Below are positions 20,803-31,200 of a stretch of 64,000 nucleotides of DNA, piece after piece. The notes below the pieces were generated by a model. That model ran no database searches and had not been told where the DNA came from. It saw nothing but the letters and a program-made list of their open reading frames with translations. Source of the stretch: Geranomyces variabilis (taxonomy: Eukaryota > Chytridiomycota > Chytridiomycetes > Spizellomycetales > Powellomycetaceae); NCBI GenBank assembly GCA_027603065.1, contig JADGJP010000036.1, positions 179,151 to 243,150 of the forward strand, read 5' to 3'. A program made the translations under genes and the position numbers. Each line of letters starts with the position of its first letter. Position 1 is the stretch's first letter.

Positions 20803-22687
20803 ATGGACAGCGACGACAGTGCAACAGCACAGTATTGCCAGCGCTTTGCGCAGCTGATGGAAGAGGTTCCCAATCTGCGAGAGTCAGACATAGACGAATG
20901 GGTCATGAACACGCTTGCAGTGCGTATGCTTGTTAACAAAAATCGCAAGCAAGCGAATTCCACAGATCTTCTGGCGCTAACGTTTATCCGAAATTCTTCT
21001 CATCTTACAGCCGGAATGCAATGACGACGCCCAGTTTTATGTTACGGTCCAAAGCTTGCTAGGAAAACTCTCATTCGATCGGTCACCAGACGGTCGGACT
21101 TGGGGCCGAGTCTTTGCCCGGATATCTGAATTGCTAGAAAAGCACTCTTCCCATGCAACGTATGTTCACTTATCCATAATCCGTCTTTTGAATGCGCTGT
21201 CGCTCCTTGGGGAAAGCGATGCTTCTGTGCTTTTGTCCTTTTTTGCTCGCGTTTGGTCCACCCTGTCTCGCCCTACATACCCCCAACCCACCCACAAATA
21301 CAAATATCCCTTATGCATAGAAATACGGCGCTAGCAGAGGAGCTGCGAGCCAGTTTGCTTTCCTCTGCTGATCCGCAGATTTCTGAAGTTGTTATAGAGG
21401 TCCACCGCAACGGCCAGGTGCCAGAAGAGAGTGTAGAAAAGGTGTGTGAAACCTCCGCGAGTCCGGAACCGGCGAACCGAATGAGTACTGACATATGTTC
21501 CTTTATCCTTTTCGTCAGCTGTATAATCTATATCATTCGGAAAGCCCGCCATCCGTCGCGTATTTGCGAGATCCAGTACTTTTGGGTATAAAGCTCGAGC
21601 TCGCGCGTGTTTCCTGGATCCAGAAGCACTGCTGACAAGTCTTTTCGATCTGCAAAGACGCGTTAATCGCTGCAACGTTTGACCCGAGTCGGTCAGAGAT
21701 TCTGCTCAATGAGCGGCTATGGATTTTGGCATATGCATCTACGGTCACGGAAAATGACAGCGTAAAGCAGAGGACGGTAGGGCTTGCCTATAAACCTTAA
21801 GATCGCTTATTAGCTTTAGAGACTGATTTTCGCGATCTTTCTTCTTTGCAGGACGAGGTGCAAGAATGTCTGGATGCTTTGAAATCGCTTGACAGCCTCG
21901 TAAGCAAGATTACCGCAATGAGCCAGATGCCCGACCACATGTCGGCATTCATGCAAGCAACCAGGTGCGGTCATCCACGTCTACAATCACAGAACTCGCA
22001 CCCTCTGTGTATTTAAAGGCTGATTTGCGATTGTCACATTATTTGCAGTCTGCCCATCACCTCTATGGCTCTTTTGCATTGGGTTGAAGCTAGTATGGAG
22101 CTACCGGCGTTTTACCAGTGGGGCTTTGTAAGCGAGGAAGTACCTACTCCATTAGAAATTCTTGACGAGGTGCGTGTTCTCTGTCCGCCTCATGCCGCTA
22201 CTTTTGATTTCATGTTCTTATCTTTGCACTCTACTCGTTCATTAGATTGCCATCACACAACGAAGCGTACGAGATCCGCTCGCAAATTTCTGGCTGCGAA
22301 TGCTTCGGCGGCCGAGCACCGACATCCCTCCACGATATTTCTTACATATCAAGCAGTTTGTTTGCGATCGGCTGATCTTGATGTGCAAGATTGGCCACTC
22401 GATCCCGATCCTGCATGCCCTGCTTGGCGATGCGAAAGCCGTCGGGGAGGAGCTCAAGGTTTACTTCTTGACTAATGTAAGGGCACGACCGTCGCCTGCG
22501 ATCTATTGGTCAACAAGCTGACTGACCTTCCCTTTTTTATCGTGGTGGCTATTAGTTGCTAAGAGCTATCGAGCCGCCTTATCCACCGCGATTTGCCACA
22601 CTTGTGAGATTGATAGCATCGTCATTTTCGGCGCCTCTGACGATTGACGGTCAAATTCATGAGCTTGGCATGCCGGATGAATCTTAA
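20803..22687 (+). CDS. NELF-C/D (TH1)-like negative elongation factor
   Basis: Multi-exon gene. Clear exons are 20803-20919, 21011-21159, 21321-21441, then blocks around 21520-21780, 21852-21965, 22049-22169, 22247-22480 and 22557-22687. TH1-family landmarks: ERLWILAYASTVTEND (human NELF-D has HILAYAASVVE), PITSMALLHWVEASMEL, PTPLEILDEI, GHSIPILHALLG and a C-terminal RAIEPPYPPRFATLVRLIAS. In animals NELF pauses RNA polymerase II near promoters. It is missing from yeasts, so presence here fits an early-diverging fungus. The intron near 21590-21645 is the least certain; using the AG at about 21643-21644 restores the conserved frame. Confidence 0.7.
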
Positions 22688-22764
22688 TGAAATATGTAAT
22701 TCTTAACAAATACTCGACCACTTCGTGACGCTCGTTGCTGATGTGCATCACCTGCTCGCGCTTT

Positions 22765-23695
22765 TCACGCCCCCCTTTCGACTCTTGCAATAGCCTCCAC
22801 GAATAACGTGTCAAAAACCTGCTGCACTCCATCACCTGTCACTGCGGATGCTTCAAAATATCTGCGATGAAAAAAATAAAATTCAGATCAGACAATGTAA
22901 AGCTTGTCAAGCCAAGAAGGAATAAATAACTTACCGAAATCCAAGAAACTCCGTAAGATCTGTCGCCTCCTCACGCGGCTTGAGATCAATCTTGGTCCCC
23001 ACCACAATCACCAGGGGTATCGGATCGACAAACGCCCGCAGTTCATCCAGCCACCGGTCGACAGTCATCTTGACATCATCCCGCTCGGCAGTCCCGTCGA
23101 CAACGAGCAGCACACCGTGTGTGTCTTTGTAGAATTCTGTACGGATTGCCTTGTAGTGCTCGGAGCCGCCAATGTCCCAGAAGTTTACTTTGACTATAGA
23201 CGGCAAGGCGATAAAGAGTTTGATAAGATGCAGGTCCTGTGCTTTGCGACAGTACTGTTTGTTGAGACGCTATTACCTTCGGATCCGTTTATGACGCACC
23301 CTTTGACTCCGTAGTCAATCCCTATGGTTGAGATGTAGTCGGCGATGTACTGATTGGGATGGATCGGTCAGCGTTTGGCCGACACAGCGATAAAACGTGG
23401 TGACACACTCACCCGGCCTTCGCAGTATCGTTTTATCAGACAGCTCTTTCCGACAGCCGGATCGCCGAGACTCAAAATCTTTAATCTGCGGGATAACGAA
23501 CAATCAGATGAGACTTGGCTTCACGGGCGTCGGAGGAAAAAGCATGAGCAAGCGCATTATACCGTATCGCATCGCTTTTTGACTTTACAACTGTTCGCAA
23601 ATGGCCGGGGAGTCTGTCCATTTGGTGAGCCAAACGGTCTGCGCAGCACGACCCGCAAGCGCGTCAGCAAAAGAAAGAATAGCGATCGGAGTCAT
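22765..23695 (-). CDS. RJL/RBJ-family Rab-like small GTPase (DNAJC27-like)
   Basis: Five exons (23695-23589, 23485-23413, 23349-23277, 23193-22935, 22861-22765) give 202 residues. P-loop: LGDPAVGKSCLIKRYCEGR. Switch I region: YIADYISTIGIDYGVKG. Switch II: VKVNFWDIGGSEHY, where the residue after DxxG is Ser instead of the usual Gln. Then EFYKDTHGVLLVVDG, VGTKIDLK and EASAVTGDGV. The spacing and EFYKDT block match DNAJC27/RBJ proteins, but no J domain follows: the protein stops at ARVERGA. RJL GTPases are known to track with the flagellar apparatus across eukaryotes. It is head-to-head with a FAM227 gene. Confidence 0.85.
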
Positions 23696-23787
23696 GGGCT
23701 CACATTCACATTTCCTTCTGCTGTCCAAAAACTCAAAACCTTGAACTTCAAGCATAACCAGCTTCTGACAGACACAGCTTGACAAAC
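23696..23787. promoter_or_regulatory. Divergent promoter, RJL GTPase / FAM227 gene
   Basis: 92 bases between opposed start codons of two flagellum-linked families, so a shared ciliary-type promoter is plausible. No specific motif identified. Confidence 0.4.
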
Positions 23788-26103
23788 ATGGCTGCAGCTC
23801 ATCCCGCTCCCGAGCGAGGCTCTCTCTGGACTGACCACGATGCCGCCACCCCGCTGCCGCCCCCGCAGCACCCAAAGCCCTCACTCGCACCACCTACACC
23901 AGCACATCAGCCGTCATCCAGCCAAACGCATTTAGCAGTTCGTCGGCCATCAGCTGACGAGTCAACGCTGCAGGATTCTTCAAGACGATCTGTTGCGCAG
24001 CAACGCCGCTTTTCTGTCAGGCCAAGTGTTGGATTTGATGACCGTGGTGGACCTGGTCTGCGCATGTCGATTTTTGCACCGCCGTTGGTGGAGGACAAGA
24101 GTTTGTTGCCCAGATCTGAGTGGCCAAAAGTCGATTTGCCGCCGGTGCAGGATCAGGGTATTTTTTCGGCACTTAAAGCTGCCAGGCTTTCTGGAATGAG
24201 CTGTAAGCGTCTCGACAAACATTCGCAAAAACAATCATATGGTTGCTGAATGATTCCTGGCACTGCAACTGGTATATACAGATACTAGTCCTGTGCAAAT
24301 TGAAGAGCTGAATGCGCGCATCCGGCGAATGGCGAGCACATTGCGACTTATTGACCCAGAAGCCACGGATCTTCGGCTCCAGATTGAAGAGTTCCAACCG
24401 CCTGCGCAGAGGCCGCCGAGCCAGCAATCGCAAAAGGCGGACCAGCACCGCGACTCTAGCAATTTGAGTGTTGCCGGCGGGCGCCGCATTTTTGATTCTG
24501 GTAAGGTGCTCCGTAGTGTCTAAAGGGTGGTTAGCGGGTGCGGGTGCGTTGTTCGTTGACATTGTCGACGATTGTTCCAGTCTATCATACAGACATCCCG
24601 CTTATTTCGACGGAAGAGGCAGACGAGGCAGACGAGTCAGAAATGCAAGAACAACCGCTGACGCCACCGTCAGCACATGAAATGCGATCCATAAAAGTAA
24701 TGTGGTCGAGTGCACCCGTTTTTTCCCCAATCTTGCTGCGTCAACGTCTCCTTGATCCTGATTCTTCCGTGCCGCTGGCTTCTAGAAAGCTCAATTCCCC
24801 GGCGTAAACCCGCCACCACCATTACCACACACCGCCTCGTCTCCACGGAAGCTGATTGCTAAAGCCGCGCAGGGCTGCCGCGCTAATCGCCGGGTGCGCG
24901 CCAAACTGCTTTTGCCCGAAACGGAGCGCATGCTTTGCGACGTCTTTTGGCATGTGTTCTTGACGCATACGCAGCCCGCGGGTGAGAAGGAGGCCAAGGA
25001 TGAGTTGTTTGCTAGAATTGCAGCAAGCTATGTGCATGTGTTGCTCAAAACTGATTCGAGAGATAGGAATGATCTGAGCTTTGTAAGTGGACATGGATAC
25101 TGTTCAGCGCAGAGGAGACAAGCCGGAGAACGAAATTAATTGGGTGCAGACTTTCACATCAGTATTGAGCTCCGCGATTGCAGCTGCATTTCTCGAGAGC
25201 TTTCCAGACTCGGCGAAAGAACTGGACGCGGCATTTGAAGTTCGGCTGTCGGATCAGCTTTCAGAGTGGATCATTGGTATGCGGCCAACATTCGCCAACG
25301 GCTGGCGCAGCAGTGGTGCCATGGGCGATAATAATCGCTCGGCAAGTAACTTGCACCGCGGCGCATCAACAGCTGCTCAGGGTATGCTGCTGGCTAAGTG
25401 GCGAGTTTGCAAGTGACTTGTGTTGAACGGTGTCTCAAAACATTTGACAGATAACTTTCTGGATTTGATGGGTGGCGACGGGACGCAAGATGCAGCCCGT
25501 AACGCCCTGGCCGCAATCGTAAGCGTCATGCCATACACTTGCGGAACAGTTCAGTATGACTCACCCCAACGTGCCCATTTTTACGTTCATGACAGCCTTC
25601 CGCATACATCGGCTGCACACCACAAACGCACCGCGTGCTCTTTGACGCAAACGGAAACTCCTTACTCCTCGCAGGATACCTCGGAAAAGCCGAACGGCGC
25701 ATCATCAATATCCACCGAACCGAAGCTCCGCGCGAGATGCCATCAACGCCGCGCGACGGCTCCATAAACCGGCAAACGTACCGGCAGGCGTTAGCAGATT
25801 CGGCGCGGCGGTCGCGCGCGCTGCAGCGAGCGTATAAGGCGAAAGTAGCGGATGCGCAGCGAGAGAAGCTTCGGTTGCTGCAGGCCCTGAATGAGCAGTT
25901 GAGGGCGGAGCGCAGACGGGTTGGGAGAATCTTAGCCCGGCCAGAAAATGTGAGCAAAGTTTGCCTTCGTCTCTGTTGCTTTTCTGCATCCTGTGACCTG
26001 AACTCATTACTTTTCAAAGGTTCGCGAGACGGCGGATCAAATCATGGATCTGGCAATAGAAACTCGGATGCAGGGCGCACCGGTCTCAGCCGGGCATGCG
26101 TGA
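23788..26103 (+). CDS. FAM227-domain protein (cilia-associated family)
   Basis: Eight exons (23788-24202, 24282-24500, 24581-24696, 24786-25082, 25150-25381, 25451-25518, 25596-25949, 26020-26103) give 594 residues with every junction in phase. The FAM227 domain is in the middle: ETERMLCDVFWHVFLTHTQP, ARIAASYVHVLL, AAFLESFPDSAKELDAAF, LSDQLSEWIIGMRPTFANGW, then VLFDANGNSLLLAGYL, matching the family's WLSG..P and FD.NG..PL blocks. The N-terminus is Pro-rich and disordered, the C-terminus a basic coiled-coil. FAM227 proteins occur mainly in ciliated organisms and are testis/cilia expressed in animals; the molecular role is unknown. Confidence 0.8.
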
Positions 26104-26253
26104 TCCCACGTCTTTCGTCCAGCCAATACGGAGCATAGGTTCCTGTTGCATGTATATAGAAAGAATAAGGGCAAAAAAAAATCCACGCCCTCAGGTATTA
26201 GAAATCATCCGCCTCAGCATACGCCAACATGCGGACCTCTATAATCTAGATAT

Positions 26254-27606
26254 TCATGACTTGCGCTGCGTGGACACGTCGCGCTGATGAGAGAAAGAAC
26301 AGTCAGATATTAGCATGAACAAAACACTCAGCTCCCGCTACTCACAATGGCCTCAAGATATGCGCGCAAATGTTCGGGGTCGTGGTCAGGATGCATTCCA
26401 TGTCCCAAATTTGCAATGTACCGCGTTCGGCTGCCAAATTTCTCAAGCATGATCGCAACCTCTGCCTTAATGGTATCGATCGGAGCGTACAGCAGGCTCG
26501 GGTCAGCGTTGCCCTGCAGCGAAACAGAAGTGCCGACCCGCGCGCGGGCCGATGCCGGGTCCATTGTCCAGTCTAGCGAGATGACGTCGTAACCAATTTC
26601 TGGCGTAGAAAGGCTCTCAAGAGCATAATGGGCGCCGCGCGCAAAGATGACCATGGGGATGGATGCGAGATCCGGGTTTATGTCTCGCAAGGCGGCGCGG
26701 ACACGCTTCGGGATTTGTTGAATGTAAGGGAGGGAGAATTCGTTGAACTGCGCAGGTGAGAGCTCACCGGCCCACGAGTCAAAGACTTGCAAAAGCTGCA
26801 GGCAGAAAGTAGGCACATCAGCGAAGGCGCTTCTGACGTTTCTATAATGAACTTTTTGTGCACCCACCTGAGCTCCCGCTTTCGCCTGGCCAACCAAAAA
26901 GTCCACGACAACATCTGTGACACGCTGAAGCAGCGTCTTGCTCTCTTCCGGCCATCGTCCCAGCCACGATTTTGCCTTGCTCAGGGTCTTGCTGCCTCCA
27001 CCCTCAATCATATACGCCATCAACGTCCATGGCGCACCAACAAATCCAAACAGCGGGCAACGGCCATCGAGTTTTGTGCGAGTAAGCGTAATGGCCTCAA
27101 AAACGTAGCGCAATTCTTCATTAACATCCACGTCAGTCTTCAGCCGGCCAAGATGCGACGGGTCGACAAGCGGGTCTGGGAAGTGCGGGCCTTTTGCCGG
27201 GACCATTTGAACTTCCAGACCAAGAGCTTGCGGAACAACGAGAATGTCGCTGAAAATGATGCTGGCGTCGAGGAGGCCCTCGTAGCGGTCAATAGGCTGC
27301 AGCGTGACCAAGCACGCGAGCTCGGGCGTGCGGCAAATTGTAAAAAAGTCATGCTTTGCCCGTTCTTCACGGAATTCTACCAGGTACCATAAGCAAGAAG
27401 ATGGCGTTTGAGTAGGCAGCAATCGTACACTTGCGGTACAAAGTGAAAGCCACGCGTAGTGCCATACCTGGCAAGTACCGGCCTGCCTGGCGCATAATCC
27501 ACACGGGAGTGCGCTCTACAGTTTCTCCGCGGGCAACCCGAAGGATCAAGTCATTCTTCAGCGGCGGAAAGTCTGCATCGGTGTGCGCCGGATACGGGAC
27601 GACCAT
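26254..27606 (-). CDS. HEM12: Uroporphyrinogen decarboxylase
   Basis: Decarboxylates the four acetate side chains of uroporphyrinogen III in haem synthesis; cytosolic. Four exons (27606-27468, 27376-26868, 26795-26346, 26283-26254) give 375 residues, the family length. Conserved sites: [19 protein letters not shown] (split by intron 1), the catalytic Asp in [66 protein letters not shown] and [15 protein letters not shown]. The last exon is only 30 nt and codes RDVSTQRKS. Confidence 0.95.
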
Positions 27607-28257
27607 TGTTAAGGATGTTGAAGTGGATAATTCAGACCCAAACCTCCAATGGCGAAGGGGTGCGCGATGGGGCGAGTCCCCACGTTGCCACTAGCAACAA
27701 AATTAACAGCACAGCCATGCACAAATCTTCCGGTGACTCATTACACGTCACCAAAATAAGCAAACTTTTAGCGTACGCTGAGTTCTGAAGCTCACAACCA
27801 TGCCATAAATACGGCGCTGAAATGACCTGTTAAACCGAGGCTGATATCCTACAGTTCTGTCGAAAAAGAATCGGCAGATATCTTCACAATCAAAATTGAA
27901 AGCATCCGCGGTGAGTTGAATCAAGGTTTGACCACCGACTAAGACAAAAACTGCATACCGGGGGACAAGGAATGAATACCCTTTGACACATCATAACACA
28001 TTTATATAATGTTTACGCACTGCATGCGCCTTGCACACATGTCTTCAATCAGCTGACTGAATTAGTCGACAGGCTAAGATCATCAAGCTCTATGTTGCAA
28101 TTCCAGCTTCATTATCCTCTCTTGTTTCCCTTCCCAGTTTAAAATACTACAATATGCAAAGCAACTTAGATATCAACGCGACATTGGGAAGGAACGGGGA
28201 TTTAACATACTAAATTCATATAATAATTCTGTTTTCAAACACAAATATCGATCTACC
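27607..28257. other. Intergenic region upstream of HEM12
   Basis: About 650 bases, notably AT-richer than its surroundings, between the HEM12 start and the 3' end of the redox fusion gene. No coding exon with splice or family support is seen. Confidence 0.4.
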
Positions 28258-31200
28258 TCACAAAACGATGACAGAATCTTCGGGGTATTTCAGCATTGCG
28301 AGTCTCTCCAGCACAGCTAAGTTCATCGCGGGCGGGCTGTTTGAAATACAAGTTGTCAGACCCTCGAGACAGCCTTCCTGCTGCGGCGGCCGTTTTGCTT
28401 TGTGCTCACTTACCCGCATATCATAATTACCGTGGAAGACTCCTTTTCCTCGCGGAGGGAGCTCCCACCAAACAACATACCGGACTGCGCACCGCTGACA
28501 GACCTTCTCGGCATTTCGCTCAGTAAGTCTCGACCCAAAGCACTGCCGGATCTCTGCATCTCCGCGAATAGGTCTTGCGATCCGCTTCCGCCTAAAAATT
28601 CCGCTGAGTCCTTGGCAATCTGCTCGTCCAGCAATCGAGTTGACTTGGACCCAGCGGCGGCTGAAGCCTTCTTGGCCGACGAAAGCCTCTGCCCGCTTTC
28701 GCCCATTTTGCTCAGCCGTCGTATATGGGTCCGGGCAAACGAGTTGTTCCCTACCGCGCTGGATGTAACGCCCTGGCCACGGGGATTGTAGGCAGGGAGG
28801 GCCCTGGCTAGAACCTCGGGAGTGATCGGTCCGATTTCGCCATTGTATATATCGTTATCGACCACGGAGTGGACGAGGTTCAAGATTTTGAGGTTGCCCA
28901 TATAGCTTTTCACTGCTTCGTCTAGCTCGTCTTGGGCAAACATGTCGCGATTGGTCCGATTGATGTTCAGCAGACTGATAGTTGTTTTTGGACGACCAGT
29001 GGCAGGATCCCGCGAAGCATAGCGAAGATGATAATCGATTGTCATGAGCAATGGCGTGAGACCTGAAGCAAGACGCCAACGCATGTGAGCAACAACGAAA
29101 AGCATGGCGTTTTCGATAAGCTCCCCTTAAGCCTTACCAGAACCACCGGCAATCATGCCGATGTTATCCCAACACCCGTTTTTATCCGCAAGGTTCATGG
29201 CATCAGTATGCAGCGAGGGTCCGCGCATACGAATGGCCTTGCATTCGACCAGATGCGCAGTCATAATTCCCACATTTACTTTGATATAAAAGTCCAGAGT
29301 CTTGGCGTTGATAACCCTGAACGGCGTGTACGGTCGGGTGACCACCTCGCCATTTTCGGTGATAAACTGCAGCAGCACGCTCTGCCCGGGAAAGATGTAC
29401 ACCTTGTCATCAGGAGATGGCAGCGCAAACTTGAATAGTCGGGTCGGGCGCGTGCGTCCGGGACCAGACACGATCTCACTCGACACAAGGGAAAACGTCT
29501 TGAATTCTTGCGAGGAAAGAGGCGACACGGGAGGTTGAGTAGGATTCCGCGCCCAAGGCGGAATGTAGCCTGCCGGCCGCTCAGAAAAGCTGTTCTTTCG
29601 ATCGAGGCTGGCCGCGTCACTTTCTTCATCGAGAACCGGCTCGAAGTTCAATGCTTTGTGTCCAGTGAGCCTGCCGACCGCAAGGCTGGCGAGAAGTGAC
29701 TCCGCGAGGCGGGAGTGGCGGTGAATTATTGAGAAGCCGGTAAGTTTTGCGGCTTGAGCTGTCGGACGCTTCTTGTCGCCTTTGGCTGCTTTTTCGGCTA
29801 GCGGTGGCCCATAGAACAGGTCGGTTGCATCCAGACCCACTGCTCCCGCCAATATTTTTTGGCCGCCAGGATGCCGGTCCATGAAAAGTCCCGCATCGTC
29901 TATTCCAGAGAGAAGAGAGTTTAGAATGTAAAGGCGTGCTGCCCTTGAGCTTTAGACCGGCTGGGCTCACATATGACGGAACGGATTACAATCCACTTCG
30001 ATCCCGTTTCCACGCGTTCGTGGATATTTTCCCACGTGAAGGAAGGAAGGCTCGAGCTGCTGGTTGGACCCTTTGCCTCCTCTGACTCCAACTTCCGGCT
30101 AGCCTTCCCGCCGTACAAAGCGTGGAAAATCGCGAGCAAGACAGGCATCATCAGAACTCCTGGGATATAAGCCCAGCGCAGCCCTGTAGAAATCAAGCAG
30201 CAATGGGGTAGTTAAGGTTCACACCAGTCGGTAAAAACCCATACGCGCGGCGAGCATAAAAGTTTCACCTACAATCGTATGAGGTCCCAGCAGTAATGTC
30301 TGTAACACCGAGAAACCCGTTACACAGTCCCAGAATGTAGGCCGCATAACCACACACCCAATGCATCTTTCGAATGTGCGCGTTGTACTTGACTGTCCAT
30401 ACATTGTCCCAGTTTCCGGCAAACTTGCCAAACCATGTCACCGTCATGACCAGGACAGTGGTGAAAAGGCCAATTTTGGGGTGCGCTTTGCTGGTATCGC
30501 CAAACCCGCCGATTAACGCCAGAAGCGCGGCCATGATAATCTGCGTGGGGAGGCGGCGCAAAATGTCAGTTAGTGTAGCCTGAAGTCTACATACCGACTG
30601 TCAGCTCCATGCGCGGCCAAGCACTCACCTCGCTGGTAACTAGTGACATGAGGGCCTGTCAAAATGTTGGAAATGTCAATTACTGGCTCGAGCCATCCAC
30701 ACTCCTGTGCGGCACTAGGCCTACCTGATGATACGTGACCCAAGTCCCGCCATTCTTCCAATAGCGTGCAATGTAGATTCCGACAGGGTACACATACGCG
30801 AACCCGGTAAACATGGTGACTCTGCGCGTAAGGGGATGGACATTAGACAAACAAGCGTTCAGCAAAGTTGACGCATGGCCCGGACTCAGGACAAAAGCGC
30901 TTTTCCTTTACCCGTGAAATACGTTCAGGTTGTAAAGGTGTGTGCCTTCATTGAGGATACTCGCTTTGCCTGTGTAAAAGTTCACAGCTGCGTGGGCGCG
31001 GTCGGTGGGACCATGGTACTGCAACGCGCCGTCTCCAAACGCGAATATCATGGGCATATCGGCATTGACAATATCGACGTCGTGAGCGTCGCCAGTGGAC
31101 AATGCGCGCGTGAACGTAAACGCGTTGAGGAAGGTGGTGTCGGTCGTTCTTTCAAAGCTTTGCATGTTGTCGGTGCCGCCCAAAGCGGTGTCTGGTGTCG

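Noticed and set aside
28258-31000. Splitting the redox gene into a separate cytochrome b5 reductase gene
   Set aside because: No promoter-like gap or start codon with good context is seen between the b561 and b5 modules, and splice phases continue across.
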